A stretch of 64,000 nucleotides of DNA from Ruminococcus flavefaciens (GTDB lineage: Bacteria > Bacillota > Clostridia > Oscillospirales > Ruminococcaceae): the NCBI RefSeq assembly GCF_900116855.1, contig NZ_UETD01000004.1, forward strand, positions 116,066-180,065, written 5' to 3'. The translations under genes and the position numbers were made by a program. Shown here piece by piece: positions 1 to 7,160 of the stretch; position 1 is the stretch's first letter, and the number at the start of each line of letters is the position of its first letter. Below the pieces are notes generated by a model. It had not been told where the DNA came from. It did not search any database and was given only the letters and a program-made list of their open reading frames with translations.

Positions 1-1818
1 GTATTGCCGGGGAACCATATCCCCAGATACGACCTTGTGGACAGCAGCGGAAATATACTCATAGAAGTAACTTGGGAGAACTTCTTCGAAAGCGAAAATC
101 AGCGGAGATGGACCCGAAAAGAGTCCGTATTCACCATAGCGGAGGAGACCAGTGTCGGCGTATTCTCCAAGATGTTCCAGTACGACAGCTCCTACGCTGT
201 TGATAATATCACGCCCTATCTTGTATTCCGCTACATGATAGTGCCTGTGGACACACCGACATCGCAGTTCAGCGTCACCCTGCCAATATCGGGCAGCCCC
301 GTTATCTCGGGCGAGAGCTGCTGGGAGCCGCACAAGGTAACGCTTGCGCTGACTATCAGCTCAGTGGGTGCAGGCGCAACAGATATCGAGATAGACATCG
401 GACAGAAGCTGACAGCAGGTCAGACGATATCCCTTGCAAGCACTGGCAGAAGTATACCCACTTACTACGGCCGCAATACCATCACCTGTGACAGCGAAGT
501 GCAGCCTACAGTATACATCAAGTACACCGAGCAGGAGCTTGTGCCGATGTGGGCTGAGGAACGCCCTGCGCAGGTGAGCATATATGACATACACGAACCG
601 CAGAGCGGCTTTGACCACAACGGCATTGCTATCCTTATGCCGTCGGAAGTGACGTCAGAAAAAGAGGATAAAGGGCGCTGGGATATCACTCTCACGCACC
701 CGATAGACCCATTCGGGAAATGGACATACATAGTAGGGCAGAACATCGTCAAGGTTAACAGTCAGCTTTTCCGCATAGATGAGACTGAGATAGTCGCAGA
801 GGCAGACTCAGAGTATATCACAGCCCATGCATGGCATATCACCTACGATATGAGCGACTACTGGATAGAGGAGGCACAATTCACAGCCGTCGGCGGCGAG
901 AACTACATCACGCAGCTGAACGCTCACCGCGTCAAGGACTTTCCAAATCAGCAGCACATGGTCGGAGAGTATACGTTTGATATCACATCCGACCTCGAGG
1001 GACAGATGGAATGCGCTATCACCGATCAGAGCATCATCGAGTCGATTTTCGGCGCCGATAACTCGCTCGTCACTCTCTACGGTGGCGAGGTATATCGAGA
1101 CAATTTTCACATGAGCGTCAATCAGACACTTGAGGGAGCACCTGAAGGCAATGCGTTTACCTTGAGGTACGGCACCGACCTTACGAAGATATCCTTCAAG
1201 ATAGATATGTCGGGCTGGGTCACGAACCTGATCGGCGTCGACAATTACGGTAACATGGTAGGCGTATGGTACGATACATCGGGCGACTGGATCGTACATC
1301 ATCATAAGACAAGGCGTATCCATTTTACTTACTCAGACGAGGCAGCCGATGGCATCGAGCGTCTGTGGAAATCTGTATGGCCGTACTGGGATAACATGAG
1401 CACGCCGACGGTCTCCATTGTTGTGGAGGTCGCCAACATCAAGGGCGACCCGAAGTACAAAGATTTCCTGAACTTGCAGAACTACGACGTAGGCTACAAG
1501 GGAACGATCTATGTCGAACATCTCGGCATAGATGTCGAGATGAAGATAGTCTCTATCCGCAGGAATGAGCTGACGGGCGAGGCGATACAGATCACCCTCG
1601 GCAATACCAGACGCTCGCTGATACGGCAGACAGTCATGTCGCAGACCATAGTGTCCCCGAATTCTGTGGAGGGCAAGAACGTAGCCGCCATGCAGTCGAT
1701 GCAGGCGGAGCTGTACAATACTCAGACTGCACTCATGAGTATGAGCATTGCGGGCATGGAAGCGTTCGACATAGCAGAACTTGAGCGCCGAACGATAAAC
1801 GAACTGGAGGGAAAATAA
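1..1818 (+). CDS. Phage tail structural protein (distal tail / tail-tip type), 5' end possibly outside window
   Basis: The reading frame is open from the first base, so the true start may lie upstream; the first possible in-window start is TTG at 4. The ~605 residues visible are soluble and beta-rich with no signal peptide or membrane segment. The first ~190 residues resemble the distal-tail type of domain, and the rest, from about residue 195 (VSIYDIHEP), resembles phage minor structural or tail-associated proteins. The C-terminal ~50 residues are helical. The stop overlaps the next start (TAATG). Position upstream of holin and lysin supports a tail-tip or baseplate role. Assignment rests on overall character and context, not on a diagnostic motif. 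Confidence 0.6.
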   Translation, partial: VLPGNHIPRYDLVDSSGNILIEVTWENFFESENQRRWTRKESVFTIAEETSVGVFSKMFQYDSSYAVDNITPYLVFRYMIVPVDTPTSQFSVTLPISGSPVISGESCWEPHKVTLALTISSVGAGATDIEIDIGQKLTAGQTISLASTGRSIPTYYGRNTITCDSEVQPTVYIKYTEQELVPMWAEERPAQVSIYDIHEPQSGFDHNGIAILMPSEVTSEKEDKGRWDITLTHPIDPFGKWTYIVGQNIVKVNSQLFRIDETEIVAEADSEYITAHAWHITYDMSDYWIEEAQFTAVGGENYITQLNAHRVKDFPNQQHMVGEYTFDITSDLEGQMECAITDQSIIESIFGADNSLVTLYGGEVYRDNFHMSVNQTLEGAPEGNAFTLRYGTDLTKISFKIDMSGWVTNLIGVDNYGNMVGVWYDTSGDWIVHHHKTRRIHFTYSDEAADGIERLWKSVWPYWDNMSTPTVSIVVEVANIKGDPKYKDFLNLQNYDVGYKGTIYVEHLGIDVEMKIVSIRRNELTGEAIQITLGNTRRSLIRQTVMSQTIVSPNSVEGKNVAAMQSMQAELYNTQTALMSMSIAGMEAFDIAELERRTINELEGK

Positions 1819-2594
1819 TGAGTACTACATATACGTCGAACTATAACCTCGGCAAGCAGGAAGATCACGCCGACAAGTTCGACATGAGTGTGATCACCGA
1901 GAATATGGACAAGCTCGACACCGCACTGCATGAGCAGGCGGAGAATATCTCGGAAGTGCAGAACGCTCAGAGTGATCTCGATACCGCCGAAGCCGCTGAC
2001 CGTGCCGCACTTGCTGAGCTTATCGACGGCGGAGCGAAAAACCGCCTGCCGATAACATCTGTTGATAGTCTCAAGCAGTTGAATACCTATGGTACATGGG
2101 AGAACAATGTCTACACTCACTCAAGCGGAGTCGTATTCACAGTCAACGATGATATGTCAATCACAGCAAACGGCACAGCTTCGGGAGCAAATGCAGTTTT
2201 CATTCTTTCAATGCCGGGAGGCTTTTCGATTGAGGCAGGCAACTGGATCCTCTCGGGCTGCCCGTCAGGCGGCTCGGCAAGCACATACAACATCGCTATC
2301 GCGGGTACGACGTCCGACACAGGTACGACGGGAAGCTTTACCTCGTGTAGCAAGGTGCTCGTGAGGATCTACGTCATAAATGGCACAAGTATATCAAATG
2401 CGGTATTCCGTCCCATGGTCTGCTCGAAAGCAGCATGGGATATATCACAGGCTTATCAGCCATACCGTCCGAGCTATGCCGAGCTCTACGCGATGGTGCA
2501 GGCGCTTCAGGGCGGCGGCAACAGCCTCAGCTCTGTGCAGTCAACTGCACAGCTTACAAGTACAGATGCAGGTGATAACAATGCAGATAGTTAA
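1818..2594 (+). CDS. Phage tail fibre / baseplate-associated protein, unassigned family
   Basis: The start overlaps the preceding stop by one base, with an upstream GGAGG. The 258-residue product begins with a helical segment rich in Glu, Asp and Ala (about residues 10-75) and continues as a Ser/Thr/Gly-rich beta region (about 80-210), an arrangement typical of receptor-binding or upper baseplate proteins. The C-terminus is low complexity (Ser, Gln, Thr, Asp). No catalytic motif is visible. It sits between the tail protein and the holin, where tail fibre or host-recognition genes commonly lie. The function is inferred from context only. Confidence 0.5.
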   Translation: MSTTYTSNYNLGKQEDHADKFDMSVITENMDKLDTALHEQAENISEVQNAQSDLDTAEAADRAALAELIDGGAKNRLPITSVDSLKQLNTYGTWENNVYTHSSGVVFTVNDDMSITANGTASGANAVFILSMPGGFSIEAGNWILSGCPSGGSASTYNIAIAGTTSDTGTTGSFTSCSKVLVRIYVINGTSISNAVFRPMVCSKAAWDISQAYQPYRPSYAELYAMVQALQGGGNSLSSVQSTAQLTSTDAGDNNADS

Positions 2595-2607
2595 GGAGGG
2601 AAATGTA

Positions 2608-3009
2608 ATGCAGTATATAATCATGATAACAGTAGTACTCGGTCTCGCAATAGCGGACTTCATCACAGGTATAATCAAGGCATACATCACACGGAAGCTC
2701 AGCAGCAGCAAGATGCGGAAAGGAGGCTTGAACAAGATAGCTGAGATCATCATAATGACCGCCACCTGCTGGCTCGAGATAGGCATCAAGGCCCTCGGGC
2801 GATACTACGGGGATAAACCCGAGAAGCTGACGCAGATAGCCGGCACGATTGCGGCAATCGCGGTATTCGGGTATATAGCTCTCATGGAGATGCTCTCGAT
2901 GCTTGAGAACTACTGCGTGATAAACCCCAATGCACTATGGGCGAAGAAAATTGTAAAAAGGCTAAAAGTATTTGAAGACGAGGAGGAAAAAGATGAAAAA
3001 CGGAATTGA
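2608..3009 (+). CDS. Phage holin
   Basis: Start chosen at ATG 2608 because AAGGAGGG lies 7 bases upstream; a longer in-frame extension back to 2380 overlaps the tail gene and is unlikely. The 133-residue protein starts with a hydrophobic segment (IIMITVVLGLAIADFITGII), has a basic loop, then two more apolar segments (about residues 48-62 and 80-100) and a highly charged C-terminal tail. This is the layout of the toxin-secretion/phage-lysis holin family of Firmicutes. It would make the membrane lesion that releases the endolysin. It overlaps the lysin gene by 17 bases, so the two are translationally coupled. Confidence 0.85.
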   Translation: MQYIIMITVVLGLAIADFITGIIKAYITRKLSSSKMRKGGLNKIAEIIIMTATCWLEIGIKALGRYYGDKPEKLTQIAGTIAAIAVFGYIALMEMLSMLENYCVINPNALWAKKIVKRLKVFEDEEEKDEKRN

Positions 3010-3733
3010 CGTCAGCAGACATCAGCTGACTATCGACTGGATCGCAGTCAAGAACAGCGGTATTGAGTTCGCGATTATCAAGGCAGGCGGCTCAGATGAT
3101 GGATTTTATGAAGATAGCACCTTCCAGCGGAACTATGCCGGCGCAAAGGGTGCCGGGCTCGCTGTCGGTGCATACTACATTGTCGGCAGCAAGTGCATAT
3201 CCCGCGAGGACGGTATCGCGGACGCGAAGCGCTTCCTGAGGATCATCGAGGGCAAGCAGTTCGAGTTCCCCGTGTACATCGATCTGGAAAAAACAGCTCC
3301 TGAGCATAAGACAGGCGCAACAGATGCTTGTATCGGCTTTTGTCAGACTATGGAGCAGGCAGGCTACTACTGCGGCATATATGCCTCTGATGTGTACGGC
3401 TTCGCGGAAAGACTCGACATCTCACGCTTGGCAGCATTTGACAAGTGGGTGGCAAGATACGGCAGCAAGCCGCAGTACGTCAAGACTTACGGCGTATGGC
3501 AAAAATCTGACGTGGGCAGAGTATCGGGTATCACCGAGAAAGTCGATCTTGACGAGTCGTACATGGACTACCCATCAATCATCAAGGGCAAGGGCCTCAA
3601 CGGCTTTTCCAAGCCCGAGCCTGTGCAGCAGTCCGAGCCTGTCAAGGCACACACCGTCCATCATCTCAAGGTGATCATCGACGGAGTGCCTATCATAGAC
3701 GATCACGAGTTCAGCGGTCTGCTGGGCGATTGA
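2993..3733 (+). CDS. Endolysin, GH25 N-acetylmuramidase
   Basis: The 246-residue protein opens with GIDVSRHQ and contains YIDLE (Asp97, Glu99), the two hallmarks of the GH25 lysozyme fold; the catalytic acidic pair of the family sits in this DxE element. The catalytic domain spans about residues 3-200 and is followed by a short Pro/Glu/Val linker and a ~35-residue tail (about 212-246) that may bind the wall. No signal peptide is present, consistent with holin-dependent release. Start set at ATG 2993 with AGGAGG 7 bases upstream. It hydrolyses the MurNAc-GlcNAc bond of peptidoglycan. A strong terminator follows directly. Confidence 0.93.
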   Translation: MKNGIDVSRHQLTIDWIAVKNSGIEFAIIKAGGSDDGFYEDSTFQRNYAGAKGAGLAVGAYYIVGSKCISREDGIADAKRFLRIIEGKQFEFPVYIDLEKTAPEHKTGATDACIGFCQTMEQAGYYCGIYASDVYGFAERLDISRLAAFDKWVARYGSKPQYVKTYGVWQKSDVGRVSGITEKVDLDESYMDYPSIIKGKGLNGFSKPEPVQQSEPVKAHTVHHLKVIIDGVPIIDDHEFSGLLGD

Positions 3734-3734
3734 G

Positions 3735-3765
3735 AAAGAGCTCCCTTCGGGGAGCTCTTTAATTT
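3735..3765 (+). terminator. Rho-independent terminator after the lysis genes
   Basis: An 11-bp perfect stem (AAAGAGCTCCC / GGGAGCTCTTT) closes a TTCG loop and is followed by TTTAATTTT. It ends the prophage late operon and insulates the regulated module downstream. Confidence 0.9.
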
Positions 3766-3786
3766 TACACAAAACAAAGTTCAGTT

Positions 3787-3824
3787 ATTTGTGCAAGTAT
3801 ACAAATATCACTCAATGAGTATTA
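3787..3824 (+). repeat. 38-bp direct repeat, copy 1 (upstream operator box)
   Basis: This 38-base block is identical to 5000-5037. It contains two inverted repeats: ATTTGT-N8-ACAAAT and the palindrome ACTCAATGAGT centred on 3816. The same palindrome recurs 40 bp downstream inside the promoter at 3841. It is probably a distal operator, allowing a regulator to bind two sites about four helical turns apart. Confidence 0.8.
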
Positions 3825-3840
3825 TTATTTTAAAAACCTA

Positions 3841-3869
3841 TTGACATAGCACTCAATGAGTGCTATAAT
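3841..3869 (+). promoter_or_regulatory. Consensus promoter with palindromic operator, module A
   Basis: TTGACA (3841-3846) and TATAAT (3864-3869) are perfect and 17 bp apart. The spacer holds a perfect 19-bp palindrome, TAGCACTCAATGAGTGCTA (3847-3865), so bound protein would block RNA polymerase. The leader then carries a GGGG-ATAGAA-CCCC hairpin and a small GCC-GAAA-GGC hairpin just before the Shine-Dalgarno of the 68-residue gene. The HTH protein encoded two genes downstream is the likely repressor. Confidence 0.88.
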
Positions 3870-3930
3870 ATAATCGAGGAAAGGGGGATAGAACCCCGAA
3901 AGATGAACGCCGAAAGGCAAGGAGGGCACT

Positions 3931-4137
3931 ATGACTATTAAGGTAAATGGAATTGAAATCGGTACAATCACAACTAACCGCTCACTCACAATTGAAGAAG
4001 CAATGTACTCACTCGGATATGACATCAACGATCAGGACGATTGCAGAAAAGGCTACGAAAAAGAAGTTGAGGGCTTTTACCTCGACGATTGCGGAAACTA
4101 TTGCTTTGATTACGAAGCAGCAGAAATGGAGTATTAA
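3931..4137 (+). CDS. Small acidic prophage protein, 68 residues, unknown
   Basis: First gene of module A, with AAGGAGGG 6 bases before the ATG. The product is strongly acidic, ends in DYEAAEMEY and has no membrane segment, signal peptide or known motif. Its N-terminus (MTIKVNGIEIGTITTNRSLT) looks like a short beta-hairpin followed by a helix (IEEAMYSLGYD). Only two bases separate its stop from the HTH gene, so they are one unit. A small acidic protein in front of an HTH gene under an auto-repressed promoter is the arrangement of anti-CRISPR operons, but no sequence match to a known Acr is recognised. Function unknown. Confidence 0.75.
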   Translation: MTIKVNGIEIGTITTNRSLTIEEAMYSLGYDINDQDDCRKGYEKEVEGFYLDDCGNYCFDYEAAEMEY

Positions 4138-4139
4138 TC

Positions 4140-4499
4140 ATGAACTACGATTACTACAAAACGCTGATAGGCGAATACATCAACCTCGGGCGCTCGAAAG
4201 AGCGCCTGCTGGGCGAAATAGGATTTCCCGAGGAGCTGAAGCTTACAGTCGATGGGCTGACAAAAGCTGTAGACATAATAGCCGCAGCAGCCGAAAACAG
4301 TATGAAAGAACTCGTGGAACTCTCAGGTCTGAGTATGAGAGCCTTTGCGGGAAAGTACATGATCCCGTATAGGTCCATGCAGAACTGGTGTGCCGAAGGT
4401 AAAGAGGCTCGCACTCCTCCCGATTACCTTGCACTGCTTATCGGCTACGAGCTTATCACTGAGCTCAAGGTGGAGGGCTCAGACGATGTCGATATATGA
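4140..4499 (+). CDS. HTH DNA-binding protein, module A (candidate autorepressor)
   Basis: A 119-residue protein whose C-terminal half (about residues 57-110) reads as a helix-turn-helix: MKELVELSGLSMRAFAGKYM followed by IPYRSMQNWCAEGK, with the Trp-containing recognition-helix end typical of XRE/YdaS-like phage regulators. It is paralogous in layout to the protein at 5680, whose HTH contains IPKRTIEDWEAGRRKPS. The N-terminal half is helical and may dimerise. Starts 2 bases after the 68-residue gene and overlaps the zinc-ribbon gene by 14 bases. Likely binds the ACTCAATGAGT palindromes upstream; this is inference from proximity. Confidence 0.8.
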   Translation: MNYDYYKTLIGEYINLGRSKERLLGEIGFPEELKLTVDGLTKAVDIIAAAAENSMKELVELSGLSMRAFAGKYMIPYRSMQNWCAEGKEARTPPDYLALLIGYELITELKVEGSDDVDI

Positions 4500-4944
4500 T
4501 AGGATATGCCGTACTTGTGGAGTGAGCTTTAAAGGCGGTCCTCGGGCATGGTATTGTCCCGACTGCCGCAAAGAGCGTCAGCGCGAACGATCTGCCAAGT
4601 ATCGCAAGAGCACTCCGAAAAGAAGCCTCGGAAGTAAAGACATCTGCCAGAACTGCGGCGAAGAGTACACTGTTGAGGGTGGATTGCAGAAATACTGTCC
4701 GAAATGTCAGGATATCATGCACAAAAAGCTTGACACTGAGCAATCCCTTGAATATTACCGCAAAAACAAAGAGATTATAAATCCTGCGCGTAATGCCAAA
4801 AGGCGAGTGCCAGACGCCCGCTGCGTTATATGCGGCAAAGATTTTAAACGCTCGGGCAGAGCTAAAGCCTGCCCCGAATGCCGCAAAGAATATAAAAACG
4901 GCAACTGGAGAAGCATATACGGAAAGAGGTATACAAAGAAATAA
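4486..4944 (+). CDS. Triple zinc-ribbon protein, prophage accessory
   Basis: Start set at ATG 4486 (MSIYDRICRTCGVSF), which overlaps the HTH gene. The 152-residue, very basic protein has three repeats of a CxxC...CxxC unit: CRTCG..YCPDC (about residues 8-28), CQNCG..YCPKC (about 50-70) and CVICG..ACPEC (about 112-132). Each is likely to bind one zinc, and each is followed by a Lys/Arg-rich helix (CRKERQRERSAKY, CRKEYKNGNW). This suggests a nucleic-acid-binding or scaffold protein. No nuclease signature such as HNH is seen. A terminator follows at once, so it closes module A. Confidence 0.75.
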   Translation: MSIYDRICRTCGVSFKGGPRAWYCPDCRKERQRERSAKYRKSTPKRSLGSKDICQNCGEEYTVEGGLQKYCPKCQDIMHKKLDTEQSLEYYRKNKEIINPARNAKRRVPDARCVICGKDFKRSGRAKACPECRKEYKNGNWRSIYGKRYTKK

Positions 4945-4980
4945 TAAAAGGAGTTTCCCTTTGGAAGCTCCTTTTATTAT
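4943..4980 (+). terminator. Terminator of module A
   Basis: A 16-bp stem with one G-T wobble pairs 4943-4958 with 4963-4978 around a CTTT loop. Its arms carry AATAAAAGGAG and CTCCTTTTATT, so it may work on both strands. It overlaps the stop codon of the zinc-ribbon gene. Confidence 0.85.
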
Positions 4981-4999
4981 GTACAAAACAGAGTACAAA

Positions 5000-5037
5000 T
5001 ATTTGTGCAAGTATACAAATATCACTCAATGAGTATT
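5000..5037 (+). repeat. 38-bp direct repeat, copy 2 (upstream operator box)
   Basis: Identical to 3787-3824, including ATTTGT-N8-ACAAAT and ACTCAATGAGT centred on 5029. It lies exactly 40 bp from the centre of the operator in the next promoter, the same spacing as in copy 1. The preceding ~15 bases (ACAAAACAGAGTACA) also resemble the region before copy 1, so a whole regulatory block was duplicated. Confidence 0.8.
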
Positions 5038-5053
5038 TTTTTCTTAAAAGTTA

Positions 5054-5082
5054 TTGACAAATCACGCAATGCGTGATATAAT
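5054..5082 (+). promoter_or_regulatory. Consensus promoter with variant palindromic operator, module B
   Basis: TTGACA (5054-5059) and TATAAT (5077-5082) are perfect and 17 bp apart. The spacer contains the perfect palindrome ATCACGCAATGCGTGAT (5061-5077). Compared with module A the half-site changed from ACTCA to ACGCA, and the matching base in the other half changed too, so symmetry is kept. Confidence 0.88.
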
Positions 5083-5144
5083 ATAATCAAGGAAAGGGAA
5101 ACAGCCTTCCTAATACGGTGGCAGATGCCAGAAAGGAGAAGAAA

Positions 5145-5270
5145 ATGAAAAAAATGACAAATGAACAGGCAAGAGAATTTAAAAGACTTGTCGAAGAAAA
5201 CATTAAACTAAAAATTAAAGTAAAGAAACTGAAAAAGAAATTAAAAAAGAAGTCCCAGCCAAAAGGCTGA
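5145..5270 (+). CDS. 41-residue basic coiled-coil peptide, prophage module B
   Basis: Short ORF starting MKKMTNEQAREFKRL, with AAAGGAGAAG placed correctly upstream and directly behind the module B promoter. About a third of the residues are Lys. Hydrophobic Leu, Ile and Val residues recur through the C-terminal half (LKIKVKKLKKKLKKK), which predicts a basic amphipathic helix. It could bind nucleic acid or a partner protein. A small hairpin (CAGCC-AAAA-GGCTG) overlaps its stop codon, and a GC-rich hairpin with GGGCGG / CCGCCC arms follows near 5295-5318. Function unknown. Confidence 0.6.
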   Translation: MKKMTNEQAREFKRLVEENIKLKIKVKKLKKKLKKKSQPKG

Positions 5271-5401
5271 GACCTCAACTGAACAAAATCAAAGGTTGGG
5301 CGGTATCTGCCGCCGCCCTACCGATGATATAATCATATTAGCACAAAGGCAGAAAAAAGTCAAGTGGGTAATGCAGGTCGCCAGAAGGCAAGGAGGACTT
5401 T

Positions 5402-5680
5402 ATGAAAAAGGAAATAATGAACATCATCAAGAACGGAGGATGCTTCACAGTTAATGAAGCAATAAGCCTTGACAGAGAAGTCGGCGCAAGAATTGCGGGA
5501 GAAGAAGTCGATAAACTTACGGCAAGAATTAAGGTTGTCGGAATAAAAGGCTGGTATAACACCGAGATTATCTCAAGAGAGTATAACGGCATTATCGAAG
5601 AACTTAACGCAGCAATAGAGAAGGCATATGCTGAGGCAGCATCTAACCTCTGCAAGCAGATGAAAGCGGGGTACTGCTAA
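5402..5680 (+). CDS. Small prophage protein, 92 residues, unknown
   Basis: Starts with MKKEIMNIIKNGGCFTVNEA after GGCAAGGAGGACTTT, a leader that resembles the one before the 68-residue gene of module A. The product is predicted to be mixed alpha/beta, with a helical C-terminal half (IIEELNAAIEKAYAEAASNL) and no membrane segment or known motif. Its stop overlaps the start of the following HTH gene (TAATG), so the two proteins are made together. By position it is the module B counterpart of the small gene at 3931, although the sequences are not alike. Function unknown. Confidence 0.72.
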   Translation: MKKEIMNIIKNGGCFTVNEAISLDREVGARIAGEEVDKLTARIKVVGIKGWYNTEIISREYNGIIEELNAAIEKAYAEAASNLCKQMKAGYC

Positions 5681-6153
5681 TGTTGATAGGGAGCAAAGGC
5701 TACCCGATAAGCTACGAGTGCTCAGAGCTTATCGAAGAGTTGAAAAAAGACATCAGAGAATGCGGCAAGGACAAGCTCCTTGCCGTATGGCTAAAGGAGT
5801 ACAAGGAGCACGGTATAGAATTTGCTGTCAACTACGACTTTGTAGTCGACGAAGCACCGATAGAGGCATCGGAGCTTGAAGCCGACGAAAGACTCGCAGT
5901 TATGACAGCGGAGAGCTTGCTGGACTTGCTTATAAAGCAGAACGACCCCGTACAAATATATGACCTGCATGAGCCCCACGTTCGGACGATCAAGGAACTC
6001 CGTACAGCTTGCGATATGACGCAGAAAGAGTTCTCGGAATACTTCGGCATTCCGAAACGCACCATTGAGGACTGGGAGGCGGGAAGAAGAAAGCCCTCTC
6101 AATGGGCTGTGGAATTGATCGAATACAAGCTCAAAAAAGAAGGCTTGATTTGA
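5680..6153 (+). CDS. HTH DNA-binding protein, module B (candidate autorepressor)
   Basis: A 157-residue protein with an N-terminal helical domain (about residues 10-100, rich in Glu and Leu) and a C-terminal helix-turn-helix: IKELRTACDMTQKEFSEYFG then IPKRTIEDWEAGRRKPS (about 108-145). The DWEAGRRKPS element is the recognition-helix end typical of XRE-like regulators. It shares layout with the module A protein at 4140. Translationally coupled to the 92-residue gene and followed by a terminator. It probably binds the ACGCAATGCGT operator of its own promoter; this is inferred from gene order. Confidence 0.82.
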   Translation: MLIGSKGYPISYECSELIEELKKDIRECGKDKLLAVWLKEYKEHGIEFAVNYDFVVDEAPIEASELEADERLAVMTAESLLDLLIKQNDPVQIYDLHEPHVRTIKELRTACDMTQKEFSEYFGIPKRTIEDWEAGRRKPSQWAVELIEYKLKKEGLI

Positions 6154-6179
6154 AAATTCCGCACTTTTTGCACTTGACA

Positions 6180-6210
6180 AAAAAAGCCGCAGTTATATGC
6201 GGCTTTTCCT
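6180..6210 (+). terminator. Terminator at the prophage right end
   Basis: A 10-bp perfect stem, AAAAGCCGCA (6182-6191) and TGCGGCTTTT (6198-6207), closes a 6-base loop. It is the last prophage element before the truncated cotJC sequence. Confidence 0.88.
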
Positions 6211-6228
6211 CGTGTATATCATTATTGT

Positions 6229-6585
6229 GCAGAGGAACTTGCCCACTTTGAAATGATATCGGCGATACTCTATCAGCTCACCAAGGACCTGTCCATGGAG
6301 GAGATAAAGGCAAGCGGCTTTGATACCTACTTTGTGGATCATACTACGGGCATTTACCCCGTAGCTGCCTCGGGAACGCCCTTTACAGCGGCTTATTTCC
6401 AGTCCAAGGGCGATATCCTTACGGATATTCAGGAGGACATGGCTGCGGAGCAGAAAGCCCGCACCACCTATGACAATATACTCAGACTTGCGGACGATCC
6501 CGATGTAAGGGACCCCATACGCTTTCTCCGTGAACGTGAGATAGTTCATTACCAGCGGTTCGGTGAACCGTTTCGGTCATGGTGA
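6229..6585 (+). pseudogene. cotJC: 3' fragment of cotJC (manganese catalase-like spore coat protein), cut by the prophage
   Basis: Reading from 6229 the frame encodes AEELAHFEM, then ISAILYQLTKDLS, ASGTPFTAAYFQSKGD and EQKARTTYDNILRL, ending in FLREREIVHYQRFGEP. This is the C-terminal ~118 residues of the CotJC/manganese-catalase family, whose members are about 190 residues. The EELAH element carries metal ligands of the ferritin-like fold. The N-terminal ~70 residues are missing and what precedes is phage sequence with a terminator. No ribosome site precedes the first in-frame ATG (6253). The 5' part should lie beyond the prophage's left end, so phage excision could restore the gene. Confidence 0.85.
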
Positions 6586-6662
6586 AGCACAGTAAGCGTA
6601 GAGCCGCCGCTCCCTGTTTTGCGGCAGCGCTTTTCTGCTGGGAAACTTTTATGCCGCTTATC

Positions 6663-6691
6663 TTGCCTTTTTGAAGCTTTTATGTTATAAT
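6663..6691 (+). promoter_or_regulatory. Promoter of the 121-residue gene
   Basis: TTGCCT (6663-6668), 17-bp spacer, TATAAT (6686-6691). The start codon follows 36 bp later, with GGAGAG before it. Confidence 0.7.
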
Positions 6692-6727
6692 TTATAAAAC
6701 ACAGAGAAAAAGAGATGAGGAGAGAAA

Positions 6728-7093
6728 ATGGATAATTTCTATGAGAAAATGAACGAGGAGTGCGGTGTGAGACTGCCTTTTTCGGGTGAACAGGACTGGG
6801 AGTGGTGTGCAGGCGACCCCAAGCACACAGATGACTATATCGCTTTCTACAACAGGCATTCCGAGGATATGGACATCTGGCAGAAATACCTTGCTGTGAA
6901 CCTTATCGTGCAGGGGATAGAAGACCTGCTGGAGCAGGACGGGGAGCAGGCTGCGGCGGACAGGCTGTGGGCTGACACGAAGGAGATACTTCTCCGCGAT
7001 AATCACAGGCATACCATTTTTTCGTGGTCATGTGTGGACGAGGAGCCCGAGGACTGCTGGAATATCACTCCGCGAATGAGGGAGCTGCTGTGA
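6728..7093 (+). CDS. Hypothetical protein, 121 residues
   Basis: Starts MDNFYEKMNEECGVRLPFSG behind a good promoter and GAGGAGAG. The soluble, acidic product is rich in Trp, Asp and Glu (EQDWEWCAGDPKH, CVDEEPEDCWN) and appears mainly helical, with no signal peptide or transmembrane segment. Five Cys residues are spread out without a metal-binding pattern. It is monocistronic: it has its own promoter and is separated by 67 bp from the hydrolase gene. I do not recognise the family and assign no function. Confidence 0.75.
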   Translation: MDNFYEKMNEECGVRLPFSGEQDWEWCAGDPKHTDDYIAFYNRHSEDMDIWQKYLAVNLIVQGIEDLLEQDGEQAAADRLWADTKEILLRDNHRHTIFSWSCVDEEPEDCWNITPRMRELL

Positions 7094-7160
7094 GATCAGC
7101 TGATGAACTATAGATCATAACTGAACAAGAACTAAAAAACGCAGGAATTTGAGGAATAAT

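Larger units (their letters stand above)
1..6228. mobile_element. Right end of an integrated prophage (left end outside window)
   Basis: The segment holds, in order, tail proteins, a holin, a GH25 endolysin and two small regulatory modules, all on the plus strand with tight spacing or overlaps. This is the late-gene order of siphophages of Firmicutes. It stops where recognisable coding sequence of a host sporulation gene (cotJC) resumes near 6229, so the attachment site should lie at about 6210-6250. The integrase is not in the window and the other att copy cannot be seen, so the exact boundary is inferred. Confidence 0.85.
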
